Source of the DNA: Serpentinicella alkaliphila
Lineage (GTDB): Bacteria > Bacillota > Clostridia > Peptostreptococcales > Natronincolaceae
Direction of reading: 5' to 3'
Assembly (NCBI RefSeq): GCF_018141405.1
Contig: NZ_CP058648.1
Span: forward strand, 1,379,001-1,443,000
DNA length: 64,000 nt
Shown: positions 19,432 to 29,510 of the stretch, one piece after another
How positions within the stretch are numbered: position 1 is the stretch's first letter
How the letters are laid out: the number at the start of each line of letters is the position of its first letter
The notes under the pieces: model-generated
Told to the model about the DNA's origin: nothing
Seen by the model: only the letters and a program-made list of their open reading frames with translations
Database searches by the model: none
Translations under genes and position numbers: made by a program

Positions 19432-19998
19432 GTGACTGTAGAACCTATTAAAGACAAGAAGAAAATAGAAGCATTTCTTATTTATCTTAAAGGGAAGGCA
19501 GAGCGTGATTTTCTTTTAGCAAAATTTCAATTAAATACTGGTCTTAGAATTTCAGATGTAGTAGAAGTTAGAGTAGCTGATATATTTACCGATACATTAA
19601 ACTTTAAGGACTACTTTATTCTTAGAGAGAGAAAGACAGCAAAAGAAAAAAAGATTAAGCTTAACCAAGAAATAAAGAAGGCTTTAAAGGCTTATGTAAA
19701 AAATGAAAAATTATCTAGTGGGGACTATTTATTTCAAAGTAGAAAAGGCGAAAACAATTACATTAGCGTCACCCAAGCTTATAGAATACTTAAAGAAGCT
19801 GCCAATGCTTTAGGAATAGAGAATTTTGGCACCCATAGTCTAAGGAAGAGCTGGGGGTTTTGGACCTATAAGGCTAGTAGATATAATATAGGATTGATTA
19901 TGGATGTATTTAATCATAGTTCTCAGAAGATAACATTAAGGTACATAGGAATAGATCAAGAAGCTAAGGATGAGTTGTATTCTTTGGTGCAGTTTTAG
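19432..19998 (+). CDS. Short tyrosine recombinase (catalytic domain only)
   Basis: 188 residues, GTG start with AGGAGGTG 5 bp upstream. The tyrosine-recombinase catalytic residues are present: Arg39 (TGLRISD), His135-x-x-Arg138 (THSLRKS), His162 and nucleophile Tyr171 (RYIGI). The N-terminal SAM-like DNA-binding domain of Xer, phage and integron integrases is missing, so the protein is about half the length of an IntI. Such stand-alone catalytic-domain recombinases occur in clostridia. It is the gene nearest the glmS-proximal transposon end. Its site and partner are unknown. Confidence 0.85.
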   Translation: MTVEPIKDKKKIEAFLIYLKGKAERDFLLAKFQLNTGLRISDVVEVRVADIFTDTLNFKDYFILRERKTAKEKKIKLNQEIKKALKAYVKNEKLSSGDYLFQSRKGENNYISVTQAYRILKEAANALGIENFGTHSLRKSWGFWTYKASRYNIGLIMDVFNHSSQKITLRYIGIDQEAKDELYSLVQF

Positions 19999-20139
19999 TT
20001 ATTTCAAATTAATAGGGGGAATAGCGATGGGTTAGCTATCCAGAGGTGCTGTTATTCTTTACATTATATATTTGGTTCGGCCTTAGTTTAATTACAACAA
20101 GTTATTTAATAAACAACTAAAAAATATAAAACAACTAGG

Positions 20140-20274
20140 ATGTCTATCGTGAATAAACAAAAGGCAGCAACAAAAATATGGGAATTTGCAAATAAAATTC
20201 AATCCAAAATTGAAGCAAATGAATACAAAAATTATATCTTAGGCTTTATCTTCTGTTATCAAGTAAATTTATAA
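20140..20274 (+). pseudogene. Remnant of a type I methyltransferase N-terminus (hsdM fragment)
   Basis: A 44-codon ORF reads NKQKAATKIWEFANKIQ, then EANEYKNYILGFIF, which is the start of the HsdM N-terminal domain (the W-A-K...EYK-Y-LG-IF pattern) and then ends abruptly. It belongs to a different HsdM subfamily from the intact hsdM 95 bp downstream, so it looks like the relic of an earlier restriction system replaced at the same site. The rest of 19999-20369 is AT-rich and featureless. Confidence 0.6.
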
Positions 20275-20369
20275 AAATTCTTGCAGGAAAAAAGCAGAAC
20301 AAATAACAGAGCAAAATCGGACTTTTATAGGTTTCGATAATGCTAAATACAACAATTGGAGGTACGCAA

Positions 20370-21917
20370 ATGACAAGTGCAGCACAACGCGCAGAATTAC
20401 AATCTCAAATATGGAAAATAGCAAATGATGTCCGTGGTTCAGTAGACGGATGGGATTTCAAACAATATGTTTTAGGAACGCTTTTTTATAGATTTATAAG
20501 TGAGAATTTTTCTAACTATATAGAAGCTGGAGACGAGAGTATAAAGTATGCAGAGCTTCAAGATGATATTATAACTAATGAAATCAAAGATGATGCAATC
20601 AAGACAAAAGGTTATTTTATATATCCAAGCCAACTATTTGAAAATATTGCAAAGACTGCTAATACAAATGAAAGCTTGAATACTGATTTAGCAGCTATAT
20701 TTTCTTCTATTGAAAGCTCGGCAAATGGATATCCCTCTGAAATGGATATAAAAGGATTATTTGCAGATTTTGATACTACTAGCAATAGACTAGGGAATAC
20801 AGTAAAAGATAAAAACACTCGCCTAGCAGCAGTAATTAAAGGCGTTGCAGGGCTTAACTTTGGCGAATTTGAAGAAAATCAAATAGACCTATTCGGTGAT
20901 GCTTATGAATTTTTAATATCTAATTATGCTGCCAATGCTGGTAAGTCTGGGGGAGAGTTCTTTACACCTCAGAGCGTATCTAGGCTTATAGCTAAGTTGG
21001 CAATTCATGGCCAATCATCAATCAACAAAATCTATGATCCGGCGGCTGGGTCTGGATCCTTATTGTTGCAAGCAAAAAAACAATTTGATGAACATATAAT
21101 AGAAGATGGATTTTATGGTCAAGAAATAAATCATACAACATATAACCTTGCCCGTATGAATATGTTCTTACACAACATAAACTATGATAAATTTCATATA
21201 GCCCTTGGAAATACTCTTTTAGATCCTCACTATGGTGACGAAAAGCCTTTTGATGCAATAGTGTCTAACCCTCCATATTCAGTAAAATGGATAGGAAGTG
21301 ATGACCCTACCCTTATAAACGATGATAGATTTGCACCGGCAGGAGTTCTAGCTCCAAAATCAAAAGCAGACTTTGCTTTTGTACTTCACTCACTGAGCTA
21401 TCTATCAAGTAAAGGTAGAGCGGCTATAGTATGTTTTCCAGGAATATTCTATCGTGGTGGGGCAGAGCAGAAAATTAGAAAATATCTAATAGATAACAAC
21501 TTTGTAGAGACAGTTATATCACTAGCACCAAACCTTTTCTTTGGAACGTCAATAGCTGTTAATATACTGGTCCTATCAAAACATAAAACTAATACCAAAA
21601 CCCAATTTATAGATGCAAGTGGAGCAGATTTCTATAAAAAAGAAACTAATAATAACGTCCTAACAGAAAAACATATAGAAGAAATAATGACAATATTTGA
21701 TACTAAAGAAGATATCCCACATGTTTCTGTATCTGTTGATTATGAATCTATACTAAATAATGATTACAACCTTTCAGTAAGCTCATATGTAGAAGCAAAA
21801 GACACAAGGGAAGTAATAGATATAAGTGAGTTAAATCAAGAAATAAAAACAACTGTAGCCAAAATAGACAAGCTTCGAACTGAGATTGATGAAATAATCG
21901 GGGTGATTGAGGGATGA
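20370..21917 (+). CDS. hsdM: Type I restriction-modification system, DNA methyltransferase subunit
   Basis: 515 residues. The start at 20370 has TTGGAGGT 6 bp upstream; the in-frame ATG at 20340 lies ahead of that site. HsdM_N helices occupy about 1-150, then the AdoMet motif DPAAGSGS (223-230) and the N6-adenine catalytic motif NPPY (300-303). With two copies per HsdS it methylates adenine in a bipartite target. It overlaps hsdS by 4 bp. Confidence 0.96.
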   Translation: MTSAAQRAELQSQIWKIANDVRGSVDGWDFKQYVLGTLFYRFISENFSNYIEAGDESIKYAELQDDIITNEIKDDAIKTKGYFIYPSQLFENIAKTANTNESLNTDLAAIFSSIESSANGYPSEMDIKGLFADFDTTSNRLGNTVKDKNTRLAAVIKGVAGLNFGEFEENQIDLFGDAYEFLISNYAANAGKSGGEFFTPQSVSRLIAKLAIHGQSSINKIYDPAAGSGSLLLQAKKQFDEHIIEDGFYGQEINHTTYNLARMNMFLHNINYDKFHIALGNTLLDPHYGDEKPFDAIVSNPPYSVKWIGSDDPTLINDDRFAPAGVLAPKSKADFAFVLHSLSYLSSKGRAAIVCFPGIFYRGGAEQKIRKYLIDNNFVETVISLAPNLFFGTSIAVNILVLSKHKTNTKTQFIDASGADFYKKETNNNVLTEKHIEEIMTIFDTKEDIPHVSVSVDYESILNNDYNLSVSSYVEAKDTREVIDISELNQEIKTTVAKIDKLRTEIDEIIGVIEG

Positions 21918-23152
21918 TAAAGTCAAATTTTATGGAAAAGTTGCTTGATGGGGTTGAGATTGAGTGGAAGGCTATTTGGGAAGTTACAACTTGGGATAAA
22001 AGGTTTAATGCAGTAAGTCGAGAAAAACAATCTAGGGTTATAAATTATTCATATTTATTGGCAGCAGAACTTTTTAAGCTAGAGCAAGAAGAGGGCGATG
22101 TATTTCTTCTATCTACAGGGGAACGGATAGGTTGGACAACTGAGGAACTAGCAGGTGATTACATTAGGGAAGGTGAAGTGGTAACTATTCCTTGGGGAAA
22201 ATCTCGCCCCCTTAAAGATGTGCTTAAATACTATAAGGGGCGTTTCGTTACAGCTGATAACAGAATAGCAACATCTAGTAACACGGATATACTGTTAAAT
22301 AAATTTTTGTATTATTGGTTACTGAACCAATCAGTAATTATAGATGGATTTTATAGAGGTTCTGGAATTCAACATCCAAATATGGCTTCAGTCCTTGATA
22401 TGGAAATCCCTATCCCCCCTCTAAAAGTACAAGAAGAAATAGTTCGTATATTGGACGCCTTTACAGAGCTTACAGCAGAGCTTACAGCTCGTAAAAAGCA
22501 ATATACTTATTACCGTGATAAGCTACTTAGTTTTGAAGAAGGGGAAGTTGAGTGGAAGGCGTTGGGGGAAGTTGGTGAGTTAGTTCGTGGGAACGGTTTA
22601 CCAAAAACAGATTTTACAGAAATTGGAGTTCCAGCAATTCATTACGGCCAGATTTACACTTATTACGGAACATTTACGACAGAAACAAAATCTTTCGTTT
22701 CGTATGAGACGGCTAAAAAATTAAAAAAAGTTGATACTGGTGATGTTGTTATAACAAATACGAGTGAAAACTTAGAAGATGTTGGCAAAGCTGTTGTTTA
22801 TCTTGGTAAAGTTCAAGCTGTTACTGGTGGGCACGCAACAATTTTTAAACCATCAAATCAGATTTTAGTCAAGTACTTTGCATATTTTACACAAACAGAA
22901 ATGTTTGCAAGTCAGAAAAGAAAATATGCAAAAGGGACAAAGGTTATTGATGTTTCAGCTACTGATATGTCAAAAATAATAATCCCTATACCTACTCTCA
23001 CCGAACAAGAACGCATAATATCTATCCTAGATAAATTCGATGCCTTAACATCATCCATCACTGAGGGTCTACCTCGTGAGATAGAGCTTCGACAAAAGCA
23101 ATACGAATACTATAGAAATATGCTTCTTAGCTTTCCAAATCAGGAGGTTTAG
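21914..23152 (+). CDS. hsdS: Type I restriction-modification system, specificity subunit
   Basis: 412 residues starting in the ATGA overlap with hsdM. Two target-recognition domains are each followed by a conserved helical spacer ([21 protein letters not shown] near 175-195 and [21 protein letters not shown] near 355-375), both leading into RKKQYxYYRxxLLSF-like helices. The two half-repeats recognise the two halves of the target. The N-terminal recognition domain differs clearly from the second. Confidence 0.93.
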   Translation: MIKSNFMEKLLDGVEIEWKAIWEVTTWDKRFNAVSREKQSRVINYSYLLAAELFKLEQEEGDVFLLSTGERIGWTTEELAGDYIREGEVVTIPWGKSRPLKDVLKYYKGRFVTADNRIATSSNTDILLNKFLYYWLLNQSVIIDGFYRGSGIQHPNMASVLDMEIPIPPLKVQEEIVRILDAFTELTAELTARKKQYTYYRDKLLSFEEGEVEWKALGEVGELVRGNGLPKTDFTEIGVPAIHYGQIYTYYGTFTTETKSFVSYETAKKLKKVDTGDVVITNTSENLEDVGKAVVYLGKVQAVTGGHATIFKPSNQILVKYFAYFTQTEMFASQKRKYAKGTKVIDVSATDMSKIIIPIPTLTEQERIISILDKFDALTSSITEGLPREIELRQKQYEYYRNMLLSFPNQEV

Positions 23153-23154
23153 CC

Positions 23155-26100
23155 ATGGTAGAGTATAAAACTATTGCAGAGTCAAAAAAATTTATAGTTT
23201 TAGATAAATACGTAAAACTAGAACAACAAGGATTTGATTATCAAACAGAGTCAGATTTAGAAAGGGAGCTTATACAAGACTTAGTTAACCAGGGCTATGA
23301 ATATGTAAAGGGATTAAATACTACTGAGAAGTTGTTATCTAATGTTCGTATTCAGTTAGAAGACCTTAATAAAGTTAAGTTTACAGATGTTGAGTGGGTT
23401 AGATTTTGTGAGCAGTTTTTAGATAAGCCTAGTGATAATCATATTGAAAAGACTAGAAAGATTCATAATGACTATATATTTGATTTTGTTTTTGATGATG
23501 GACATATTCAAAACATCTATTTAGTAGATAAGAAGAATATTGTAAGAAATAAAGTTCAGGTTATTTCTCAATTTGAGCAAAAAGGCTCTCATGCCAACAG
23601 ATACGATGTAACTATTTTAATAAATGGCTTACCTCTAGTACAAGTAGAACTTAAAAAACGTGGGGTAGCTATACGTGAAGCCTTTAATCAAGTTCATAGA
23701 TACAGTAAAGAGAGTTTTAATTCTGAGAACTCTTTATACAAGTACATTCAGATTTTTGTAATTTCTAATGGAACTGATAGTAGATATTTTGCTAATACTA
23801 CCAAGCGTGATAAGAACAGCTTTGATTTTACTATGAACTGGGCAAAATCAGATAACACCCTTATTAAAGATCTAAAGGATTTTACCGCCACATTTTTTCA
23901 GAAAAATACTCTATTAAGCGTACTACTAAAATACTCAGTATTTGATACTAGTGATGTTCTTCTTATTATGCGTCCATACCAAATAGCTGCCACTGAGAGA
24001 ATAATGTGGAAGATAGAAAGCTCATATCAAGCTAAGAAGTGGAGAACCACTGAAAGTGGTGGATATATATGGCACACTACAGGCTCAGGGAAGACTCTAA
24101 CAAGTTTTAAAGCAGCTAGGCTAGCTACTGAACTTAGTTTTATCGACAAGGTATTTTTTGTAGTAGATAGAAAGGATTTAGACTATCAGACCATGAAGGA
24201 ATATCAGCGTTTTTCTCCTGACAGTGTAAATGGCTCAGAAAACACAGTAGGACTAAAGCGAAATATCCAAAAAGATGACAACAAGATTATAGTTACTACC
24301 ATTCAAAAGCTCAATAACTTAATGAAAAGTGAAGCAGACCTAGCTATATACGATAAGCAAGTGGTGTTTATTTTTGATGAAGCTCACCGCTCACAATTTG
24401 GGGAAGCTCAGAAGAATATAAATAAGAAGTTTAAAAAGTTCTATCAATTTGGATTTACAGGTACTCCTATATTCCCTGAAAATGCTCTAGGCTCTGAAAC
24501 TACGGCTACTGTATTTGGTAGAGAGCTACATTCTTATGTGATCACTGATGCCATAAGAGATGAAAAGGTATTGAAATTCAAAGTAGACTATAATGATGTA
24601 CGTCCTAAGTTCAAACATATAGAAACAGAACAAGATGAAAAGAAACTAACAGCTGCCGAAAATAAAGAAGCTCTCCTTCATCCTGTAAGAATTAAAGAAA
24701 TATCCCAGTATATTCTTAATAATTTTAAAACAAAAACCCATAGATTAATTCCTAATGCAAAAGGTTTTAATGCTATGTTTGCAGTTAGTAGCGTAGACGC
24801 AGCGAAGCTATATTATGAAGCTCTAAATAACCTTCAAAAGGACAGTGAAAAACCCCTTAAGATAGCTACCATATTTTCATTTGCAGCTAATGAGGAGCAA
24901 AGTGCTATAGGGGAGATACTAGATGAAACCTTTGAGCCTTCAGCTATGGACTCTAGTGCAAAAGAGTTCTTAAGCTTGGCTATTAAAGATTATAATGCTA
25001 TGTTCAAGACCAATTACAGCGTAGAAAGTAGTGAGTTTCAAAATTACTATCGTGATCTTGCCAAAAGAGTAAAAGAAAAACAAATTGATTTATTAATTGT
25101 TGTAGGGATGTTTTTGACAGGATTTGATGCCCCTACTTTAAATACTTTATTCGTGGACAAGAATCTTAAATATCATGGACTCATCCAAGCATATTCTAGG
25201 ACGAACCGTATATATGATTCTACTAAAACTTTTGGTAATATTATTACCTTTAGAGATTTAGAAAAAGCAACTATAGATGCAATTACATTATTTGGGAATA
25301 AAAACACTAAAAATGTGGTTCTAGAAAAAAGTTATAAAGAATATATGGAGGGCTTTACAGATGTCACAACTGGAGAAGCTCGTAGAGGATATTTGGATGT
25401 AGTAAAAGAATTAAAAGAGAGATTCCCAGATATGGACAACATCAATACGGAAAAGGATAAAAAGGATTTTGCTAAGCTATTTGGAGAATATTTAAGAGTG
25501 GAAAACATTCTTCAAAATTATGATGAATTCACTGGATTAAAAGCAGTCCAAGAGCTAGATATTACTAATCCAGTAGAAGTAGAAAAATTCAAAGAGGTTT
25601 ATTACCTAAGTGATGAAGAAATAAAAGCTATGAAAGAAATTGAAGTTCCAAGTGAAAGAATAATACAAGATTACCGCTCTACCTACAACGATATACGTGA
25701 CTGGATAAGACGAGAAAAAGCCGGAGATGAAAAAGAAAAATCTACTATTGACTGGGATGATGTTGTATTTGAGGTAGACCTATTAAAATCCCAAGAAATA
25801 AATTTAGATTATATTCTGGAACTTATATTTGAACACAATAAAAAATCAAAAGATAAGGAAGAGCTAGTTGAAGATGTACGTAGACTTATTCGTTCTAGTG
25901 TGGGAAATCGTGCAAAAGAAAGTCTAGTAGTTGACTTTATAAACCAAACAGACCTAGACAAGATCAAGGATAAAGCAAGCATCATAGATGAATTCTTTGC
26001 ATTTGCCCAAGCAGAGCAACAACGTGAGGCAGAAGAATTGATAAGTGAAGAAAAGCTTAATGAAGAGGCTGCGAAGAGATATATATTAAGTTCGTTAAAA

Positions 26101-26253
26101 AGAGAATATGCAAGTCAAAATGGAACAGAGCTTAATGAAATCCTACCTAAGATGAGTCCTCTTAATCCTCAGTACCTCACAAAAAAGCAGAGCGTATTTC
26201 AAAAGATAGCTGCCTTTGTAGATAAGTTTAAAGGCGTGGGTGGGAAAGTTTAA
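23155..26253 (+). CDS. hsdR: Type I restriction-modification system, endonuclease/translocase subunit
   Basis: 1032 residues, 2 bp after hsdS with CAGGAGG upstream. The N-terminal HSDR_N nuclease domain has Asp151 and Glu165-x-Lys167 (VQVELKKRG), the PD-(D/E)XK catalytic set. The motor carries Walker A TGSGKT (309-314) and DEAH (408-411), with a helicase C lobe near 640-720 ([18 protein letters not shown]) and a C-terminal coiled region that binds HsdM. It looks intact, so the system should restrict. Confidence 0.96.
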   Translation: MVEYKTIAESKKFIVLDKYVKLEQQGFDYQTESDLERELIQDLVNQGYEYVKGLNTTEKLLSNVRIQLEDLNKVKFTDVEWVRFCEQFLDKPSDNHIEKTRKIHNDYIFDFVFDDGHIQNIYLVDKKNIVRNKVQVISQFEQKGSHANRYDVTILINGLPLVQVELKKRGVAIREAFNQVHRYSKESFNSENSLYKYIQIFVISNGTDSRYFANTTKRDKNSFDFTMNWAKSDNTLIKDLKDFTATFFQKNTLLSVLLKYSVFDTSDVLLIMRPYQIAATERIMWKIESSYQAKKWRTTESGGYIWHTTGSGKTLTSFKAARLATELSFIDKVFFVVDRKDLDYQTMKEYQRFSPDSVNGSENTVGLKRNIQKDDNKIIVTTIQKLNNLMKSEADLAIYDKQVVFIFDEAHRSQFGEAQKNINKKFKKFYQFGFTGTPIFPENALGSETTATVFGRELHSYVITDAIRDEKVLKFKVDYNDVRPKFKHIETEQDEKKLTAAENKEALLHPVRIKEISQYILNNFKTKTHRLIPNAKGFNAMFAVSSVDAAKLYYEALNNLQKDSEKPLKIATIFSFAANEEQSAIGEILDETFEPSAMDSSAKEFLSLAIKDYNAMFKTNYSVESSEFQNYYRDLAKRVKEKQIDLLIVVGMFLTGFDAPTLNTLFVDKNLKYHGLIQAYSRTNRIYDSTKTFGNIITFRDLEKATIDAITLFGNKNTKNVVLEKSYKEYMEGFTDVTTGEARRGYLDVVKELKERFPDMDNINTEKDKKDFAKLFGEYLRVENILQNYDEFTGLKAVQELDITNPVEVEKFKEVYYLSDEEIKAMKEIEVPSERIIQDYRSTYNDIRDWIRREKAGDEKEKSTIDWDDVVFEVDLLKSQEINLDYILELIFEHNKKSKDKEELVEDVRRLIRSSVGNRAKESLVVDFINQTDLDKIKDKASIIDEFFAFAQAEQQREAEELISEEKLNEEAAKRYILSSLKREYASQNGTELNEILPKMSPLNPQYLTKKQSVFQKIAAFVDKFKGVGGKV

Positions 26254-26287
26254 TTTAAGGTGATTAAGTTTTTTGTATGAATATTCT

Positions 26288-26323
26288 TGTTTGTAAGAAC
26301 CGGGTGACCGGTTCTTACAAACA
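26288..26323. repeat. Perfect 16-bp inverted repeat with 4-base loop
   Basis: TGTTTGTAAGAACCGG, loop GTGA, then the exact reverse complement. It lies 34 bp after hsdR and abuts the truncated attC-like site. There is no T run, so it is not a standard terminator. It may be a rebuilt outer arm of the attC site or a protein-binding or mobile-element relic. Confidence 0.7.
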
Positions 26324-26430
26324 CCGCACCCCTGGTGGAGCTTCGCTCCCGGTGAAGGGGATCCGGGGCGCTGTTGTTCCCCTAAAAGCTTGATTCCAGT
26401 ACCTTTACGTAAAAACGTTGTTATGTGCTG
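26324..26430 (-). repeat. attC-like recombination site, outer half lost (site d)
   Basis: Shares the central block GGAGCTTCGCTCCCGGTGAA with site a and ends with core GTTATGTGC (26420-26428, forward reading), identical over nine bases to the core at the other end of its cassette (27235-27243, reverse reading). The opposite core is missing next to hsdR. Confidence 0.7.
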
Positions 26431-26445
26431 TCAATTTATACTCAC

Positions 26446-27177
26446 TCATTTCATTACTCTACTTACTAAATCTATACAAAATTCAAATTTAGAATCACAA
26501 ATATCAAATTTGCTAAAAAACTCTTCATAAAAAGCTACTGACTCTTTTCCTTTTTCAGCCATTTTATCGAAAAATTCTTCATATGTTTCAATACTTTCTT
26601 GAAATAATTCATTATACTTTCTTATAGAATTCTTATTAATAGAGCAACCTAGCATATATACTTTTGTATGCTCGATTAAAGAATTTTTATAAATTTTTTC
26701 CTGCTCCTTTGAAAATTTTTCAGTAGGCACATCAAAAATATCAGTATATACTGCTAAAGGTTTCACAATATTCAATAACTGCTTTCTTCTAAAGCTAAAC
26801 CATTTATCAAATAATGATTCTAAGAATTCATTCCATGTAAGTAACTTAACATTTGAATTGCTTGCTGCTAAATATGACCCTCTCTGAAACCCATTTTTTG
26901 AGATAATTATGCCTAAAGATACACCCGAATCATTGATTACAGTCCTAAATGCGTGAACCTTCTCCTGTGGAATCGGTGAATCCCAATACTTACATTCACA
27001 GATAACTTTATCTCCTATTTCATCTTTAATTTTTACAAAAACATCAACTTCAACTTCTCCTCGTACAGTTTTAATTTTATAGGGTGTTATTGCTTCATAC
27101 CCAGAACAGTTAAAATAATATGCCACATAATTCTGTAGCTCCTGCCATGTTTTAGGTGTTCTATTTGACATTAGCAT
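26446..27177 (-). CDS. Mrr-like restriction endonuclease (cassette 1)
   Basis: About 243 residues. The start at 27177 follows GGAGGTGG by 8 bp; the longer TTG at 27195 overlaps that site. Residues about 5-120 form a PD-(D/E)XK nuclease of the Mrr/restriction-endonuclease-like type: GYEAITPYKIKTVRGEVEVDVFV supplies the acidic residue and VICECKYW the E-x-K. The C-terminal half (about 130-243) is helical with no family I can name. Mrr proteins cut modified DNA. It is one of three reverse-strand genes in an integron-like cassette array. Confidence 0.75.
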   Translation of the reverse strand: MLMSNRTPKTWQELQNYVAYYFNCSGYEAITPYKIKTVRGEVEVDVFVKIKDEIGDKVICECKYWDSPIPQEKVHAFRTVINDSGVSLGIIISKNGFQRGSYLAASNSNVKLLTWNEFLESLFDKWFSFRRKQLLNIVKPLAVYTDIFDVPTEKFSKEQEKIYKNSLIEHTKVYMLGCSINKNSIRKYNELFQESIETYEEFFDKMAEKGKESVAFYEEFFSKFDICDSKFEFCIDLVSRVMK

Positions 27178-27234
27178 TAATATTACCACCTCCAACTGTA
27201 TTTGTTAGAAAAACATAAAATCAATAAATTTATG

Positions 27235-27386
27235 GCACATAACGGTTCCGTATCTGCGGCGTCCCTGAGTCGGACCCGTTGAGCCTACCCATTGGTGGAG
27301 CTTCGCTCCCGGTGAAGGGATGTGGTGCTCTGACCGTTCTCTAAAATTGTACTGCCAGGACCTCATGCAAACACATTGTTATCGGA
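27235..27386 (-). repeat. attC-like recombination site between cassettes 1 and 2 (site a)
   Basis: About 150 bp with inverted cores GCACATAAC and GTTATCGG at its ends, imperfectly complementary arms (GTATCTGC...GTCC against GGACCTCATGCAAACAC), and a central hairpin GGAGCTTCGCTCC. This is the organisation of integron attC sites: R''-L''-variable loop-L'-R'. Confidence 0.72.
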
Positions 27387-27473
27387 TGGTTGAGAACTGA
27401 TGTATGGCATAACCGCATGTTCATATATCCTCATCTTGAATCTTTTAAAAACACTAGTTTAAAATAACTCAAA

Positions 27474-28319
27474 TTACTCTAATATGACCGGTGAGGTAAA
27501 TTTTGCAAAATAAGAACTGGGTCCTTCATTATCAAAACTAATAATTGTATGAGTTTCAATATAATACCTTTCCATAACTAAATTATTTAATGTGAATTTC
27601 ATTTCTAGTTCAATAACTTCTCCTTCTAAAAATCGTGGAAAATCTGAAATTAGAATAATAGCATTTTTCCCAGGGGGAATATCACAGTTAGAACTAACCC
27701 TGAAACTAGGCCCTATCCCATTAATTGTAACTTCAGTACAAGTAAAGTTTCTGATAGTTTTTTCACTAATATTTCTCACTATAAAATAATACGAGTTATA
27801 CTTTTCCACCAATTCACTTATTGGTTCCGTCAAGTCGGTCATATCAACGTTTAAATAATTTATTTGGATTACATCATCTTCACTTTCTATTAGACTTTCA
27901 ATTACAGCCTTTGTTGTTCCGTAAGATGTATATGGTATTCTTTCTATTAGAGGATAGTATTTTGCCAGTTCGATTCTTTTTAGAATCTCAATCGCTTCCA
28001 TTGTTTCTAAACTTAAACTTTTTAAATCTTTTTGAATAAGTGCTGCATCGTGTGATGACTTCTCAGATAACTCTTTATATCTCTTATTCTGCCATAATGC
28101 TATAATTCCTAAAGCTATTGTTCCTAATGCTCCTATATATGAAGCAATAAAACCAAACCAAACTTCCTCCGTAAAATTAATAGACATATTAAAAGGAAAT
28201 GTAGTTTTATTTAATAAAATCCATTCAATTACAAAAGGAATACAAATTATAATCAGAAATATAGAAACTATTAGAATAACTATTAAAATATATGGTCTCT
28301 TTTTAGTTTCAAAATTCAT
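27474..28319 (-). CDS. Membrane protein of unknown function (cassette 2)
   Basis: 281 residues. The start at 28319 has AAAGGAGA upstream; an in-frame extension to 28481 would only translate the attC-like site. Two transmembrane helices (about residues 9-31 and 53-74) are followed by a short coiled coil (about 75-115) and a C-terminal beta-rich domain (about 150-281) with the segment ISEKTIRNFTCTEVTING. I recognise no family. Its position between a nuclease and a TIR-type effector in a cassette array suggests, but does not show, a defence role. Confidence 0.75.
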   Translation of the reverse strand: MNFETKKRPYILIVILIVSIFLIIICIPFVIEWILLNKTTFPFNMSINFTEEVWFGFIASYIGALGTIALGIIALWQNKRYKELSEKSSHDAALIQKDLKSLSLETMEAIEILKRIELAKYYPLIERIPYTSYGTTKAVIESLIESEDDVIQINYLNVDMTDLTEPISELVEKYNSYYFIVRNISEKTIRNFTCTEVTINGIGPSFRVSSNCDIPPGKNAIILISDFPRFLEGEVIELEMKFTLNNLVMERYYIETHTIISFDNEGPSSYFAKFTSPVILE

Positions 28320-28379
28320 TAATTTTGTCTCCTTTAGCTTTATTATTATATGAGGTAATACTCGCTTATGCCTCAACTT

Positions 28380-28533
28380 TCCAATAACGTCTCCGTGTTT
28401 ACGACGTTCCTGAACCGGACCTAAAAGATAGACCGTCTTGCGGAACTTCGTTCCCGGTGAAGGGATGTGGTGCGCTGACATTGCCCTAAAGCCTGTCCCC
28501 CCGCACCTCCCGTAAACATACTGTTATCTGATG
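28380..28533 (-). repeat. attC-like recombination site between cassettes 2 and 3 (site b)
   Basis: Inverted cores CCAATAAC (28381-28388) and GTTATCTGATG (28523-28533), arms CGTGTTTACGACG and the partner CCCGTAAACATAC, and a central hairpin GGAACTTCGTTCC. Compared with sites a and d, the hairpin has changed on both sides (GGAGC/GCTCC to GGAAC/GTTCC), keeping the pair. Confidence 0.72.
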
Positions 28534-28561
28534 TGAGGTAAGCCATATCGTGATATATTAA

Positions 28562-29386
28562 TCATAATGCCTTGTTCATATCAATATTTAATCCTGCAGC
28601 TTTCATTTCTTTAGCTAAGTCCAATCTCCACGCACCTTTTTCATCTTGTAAAACAAATAGTATTCCAGAATAATCTGATGGCAATTCAACTCCTGAGTGA
28701 TATAAAGCACAAACTCTGTTTCTACCAAGTTTTCCTATGAAATAACCCAACTCAAAAATAACATTTTGTCTTACTTTTGAATCATCTTCATTAATAAGAC
28801 AACCTTTATCATCAGGGGTAAGCAAAACAACAGCAAATCCTACATTTGAATATTCCTCAAACTTTTCAATTATTGTTTTTCCACCATTAGGTTGTTCTCT
28901 TAGAACTATTATTTCTTGGTCTAGTTTTTCAATGAATCTAGCTGTTTCATGTAAAGCCGCTTCATTATGTCCGTGAACAAGAAATACTCTGTTTCCGAAA
29001 TGATCAATATTATTAGATATAACGCTTTCTTCAGTTAGTTCTAGCTCTGTTCTTAATAGTTCAATAAGACCATTCATATTCTTCAATTGTGACTGCAAGC
29101 TTTCTGCTCGCCTATTCTCCCAATATGAAGGTCCAGCATCCATAGAAAACGCACCATATTTTCCTATGTCCATAATGCTAGATACATTCGGCGATCCAAC
29201 TCCGAAGGCTTTCTCTAAATAATTTCTAGTTAATAACTCCCAGGAATCATAATCGTCACTTGTTAAAGGTCTTGAGTTAAGCAGTTTATTCCCTTTTTCT
29301 ATTTGAGTAGTTAATAACTCAATACCTTTATGAGGTGGTACTTGAGGTGAACCTATTTTGATCTCTTTTGTTTTTTTAGTAACCAA
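28562..29386 (-). CDS. TIR-like nucleotide-binding effector (CAP12/PF10137 type; cassette 3)
   Basis: 274 residues from TTG at 29386, which sits 7 bp after GAGGAGG; the ATG at 29407 would lie upstream of that site. The N-terminal 120 residues are helical. The C-terminal TIR-like domain (about 135-270) has the family blocks VFLVHGHNEAALHETARFIE, REQPNGGKTIIEKFE, AVVLLTPDD and RQNVIFELGYFIGKLGR, ending ELPSDYSGI. The Glu in NVIFELGYF is the likely NAD-glycohydrolase residue. Relatives are NAD-depleting effectors of anti-phage systems. No cyclase or Argonaute partner is seen, so its trigger is unknown. Confidence 0.85.
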   Translation of the reverse strand: MVTKKTKEIKIGSPQVPPHKGIELLTTQIEKGNKLLNSRPLTSDDYDSWELLTRNYLEKAFGVGSPNVSSIMDIGKYGAFSMDAGPSYWENRRAESLQSQLKNMNGLIELLRTELELTEESVISNNIDHFGNRVFLVHGHNEAALHETARFIEKLDQEIIVLREQPNGGKTIIEKFEEYSNVGFAVVLLTPDDKGCLINEDDSKVRQNVIFELGYFIGKLGRNRVCALYHSGVELPSDYSGILFVLQDEKGAWRLDLAKEMKAAGLNIDMNKAL

Positions 29387-29456
29387 TGAAACTCCTCCTC
29401 TTTTCATAGTTTAAATATATATAACGACAAGAATTGCAAATATGAATACCTCATTT

Positions 29457-29466
29457 CAGATAACGG
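29457..29466 (-). repeat. Leading recombination core of the cassette array (site c)
   Basis: Reverse-strand CCGTTATCTG opens cassette 3. The 18 bases from GTTATCTGAAATGAGGTA match GTTATCTGATGTGAGGTA at the end of the same cassette in 16 positions, as expected when both derive from one circular cassette. No second arm is obvious upstream, so this may be the attI-like side. Confidence 0.6.
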
Positions 29467-29510
29467 CGGGTTTCTGAACTTAGTTTCGTATAATCAGTTA
29501 TATTTAGAGG

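Noticed and set aside
19432-19998. Integron integrase IntI for the attC-like cassettes
   Set aside because: Only 188 residues, no N-terminal core-binding domain and no IntI-specific insertion visible; kept as an unassigned recombinase.
28320-28481. In-frame N-terminal extension of the cassette 2 protein
   Set aside because: It translates the attC-like site, and a good ribosome site precedes the ATG at 28319.
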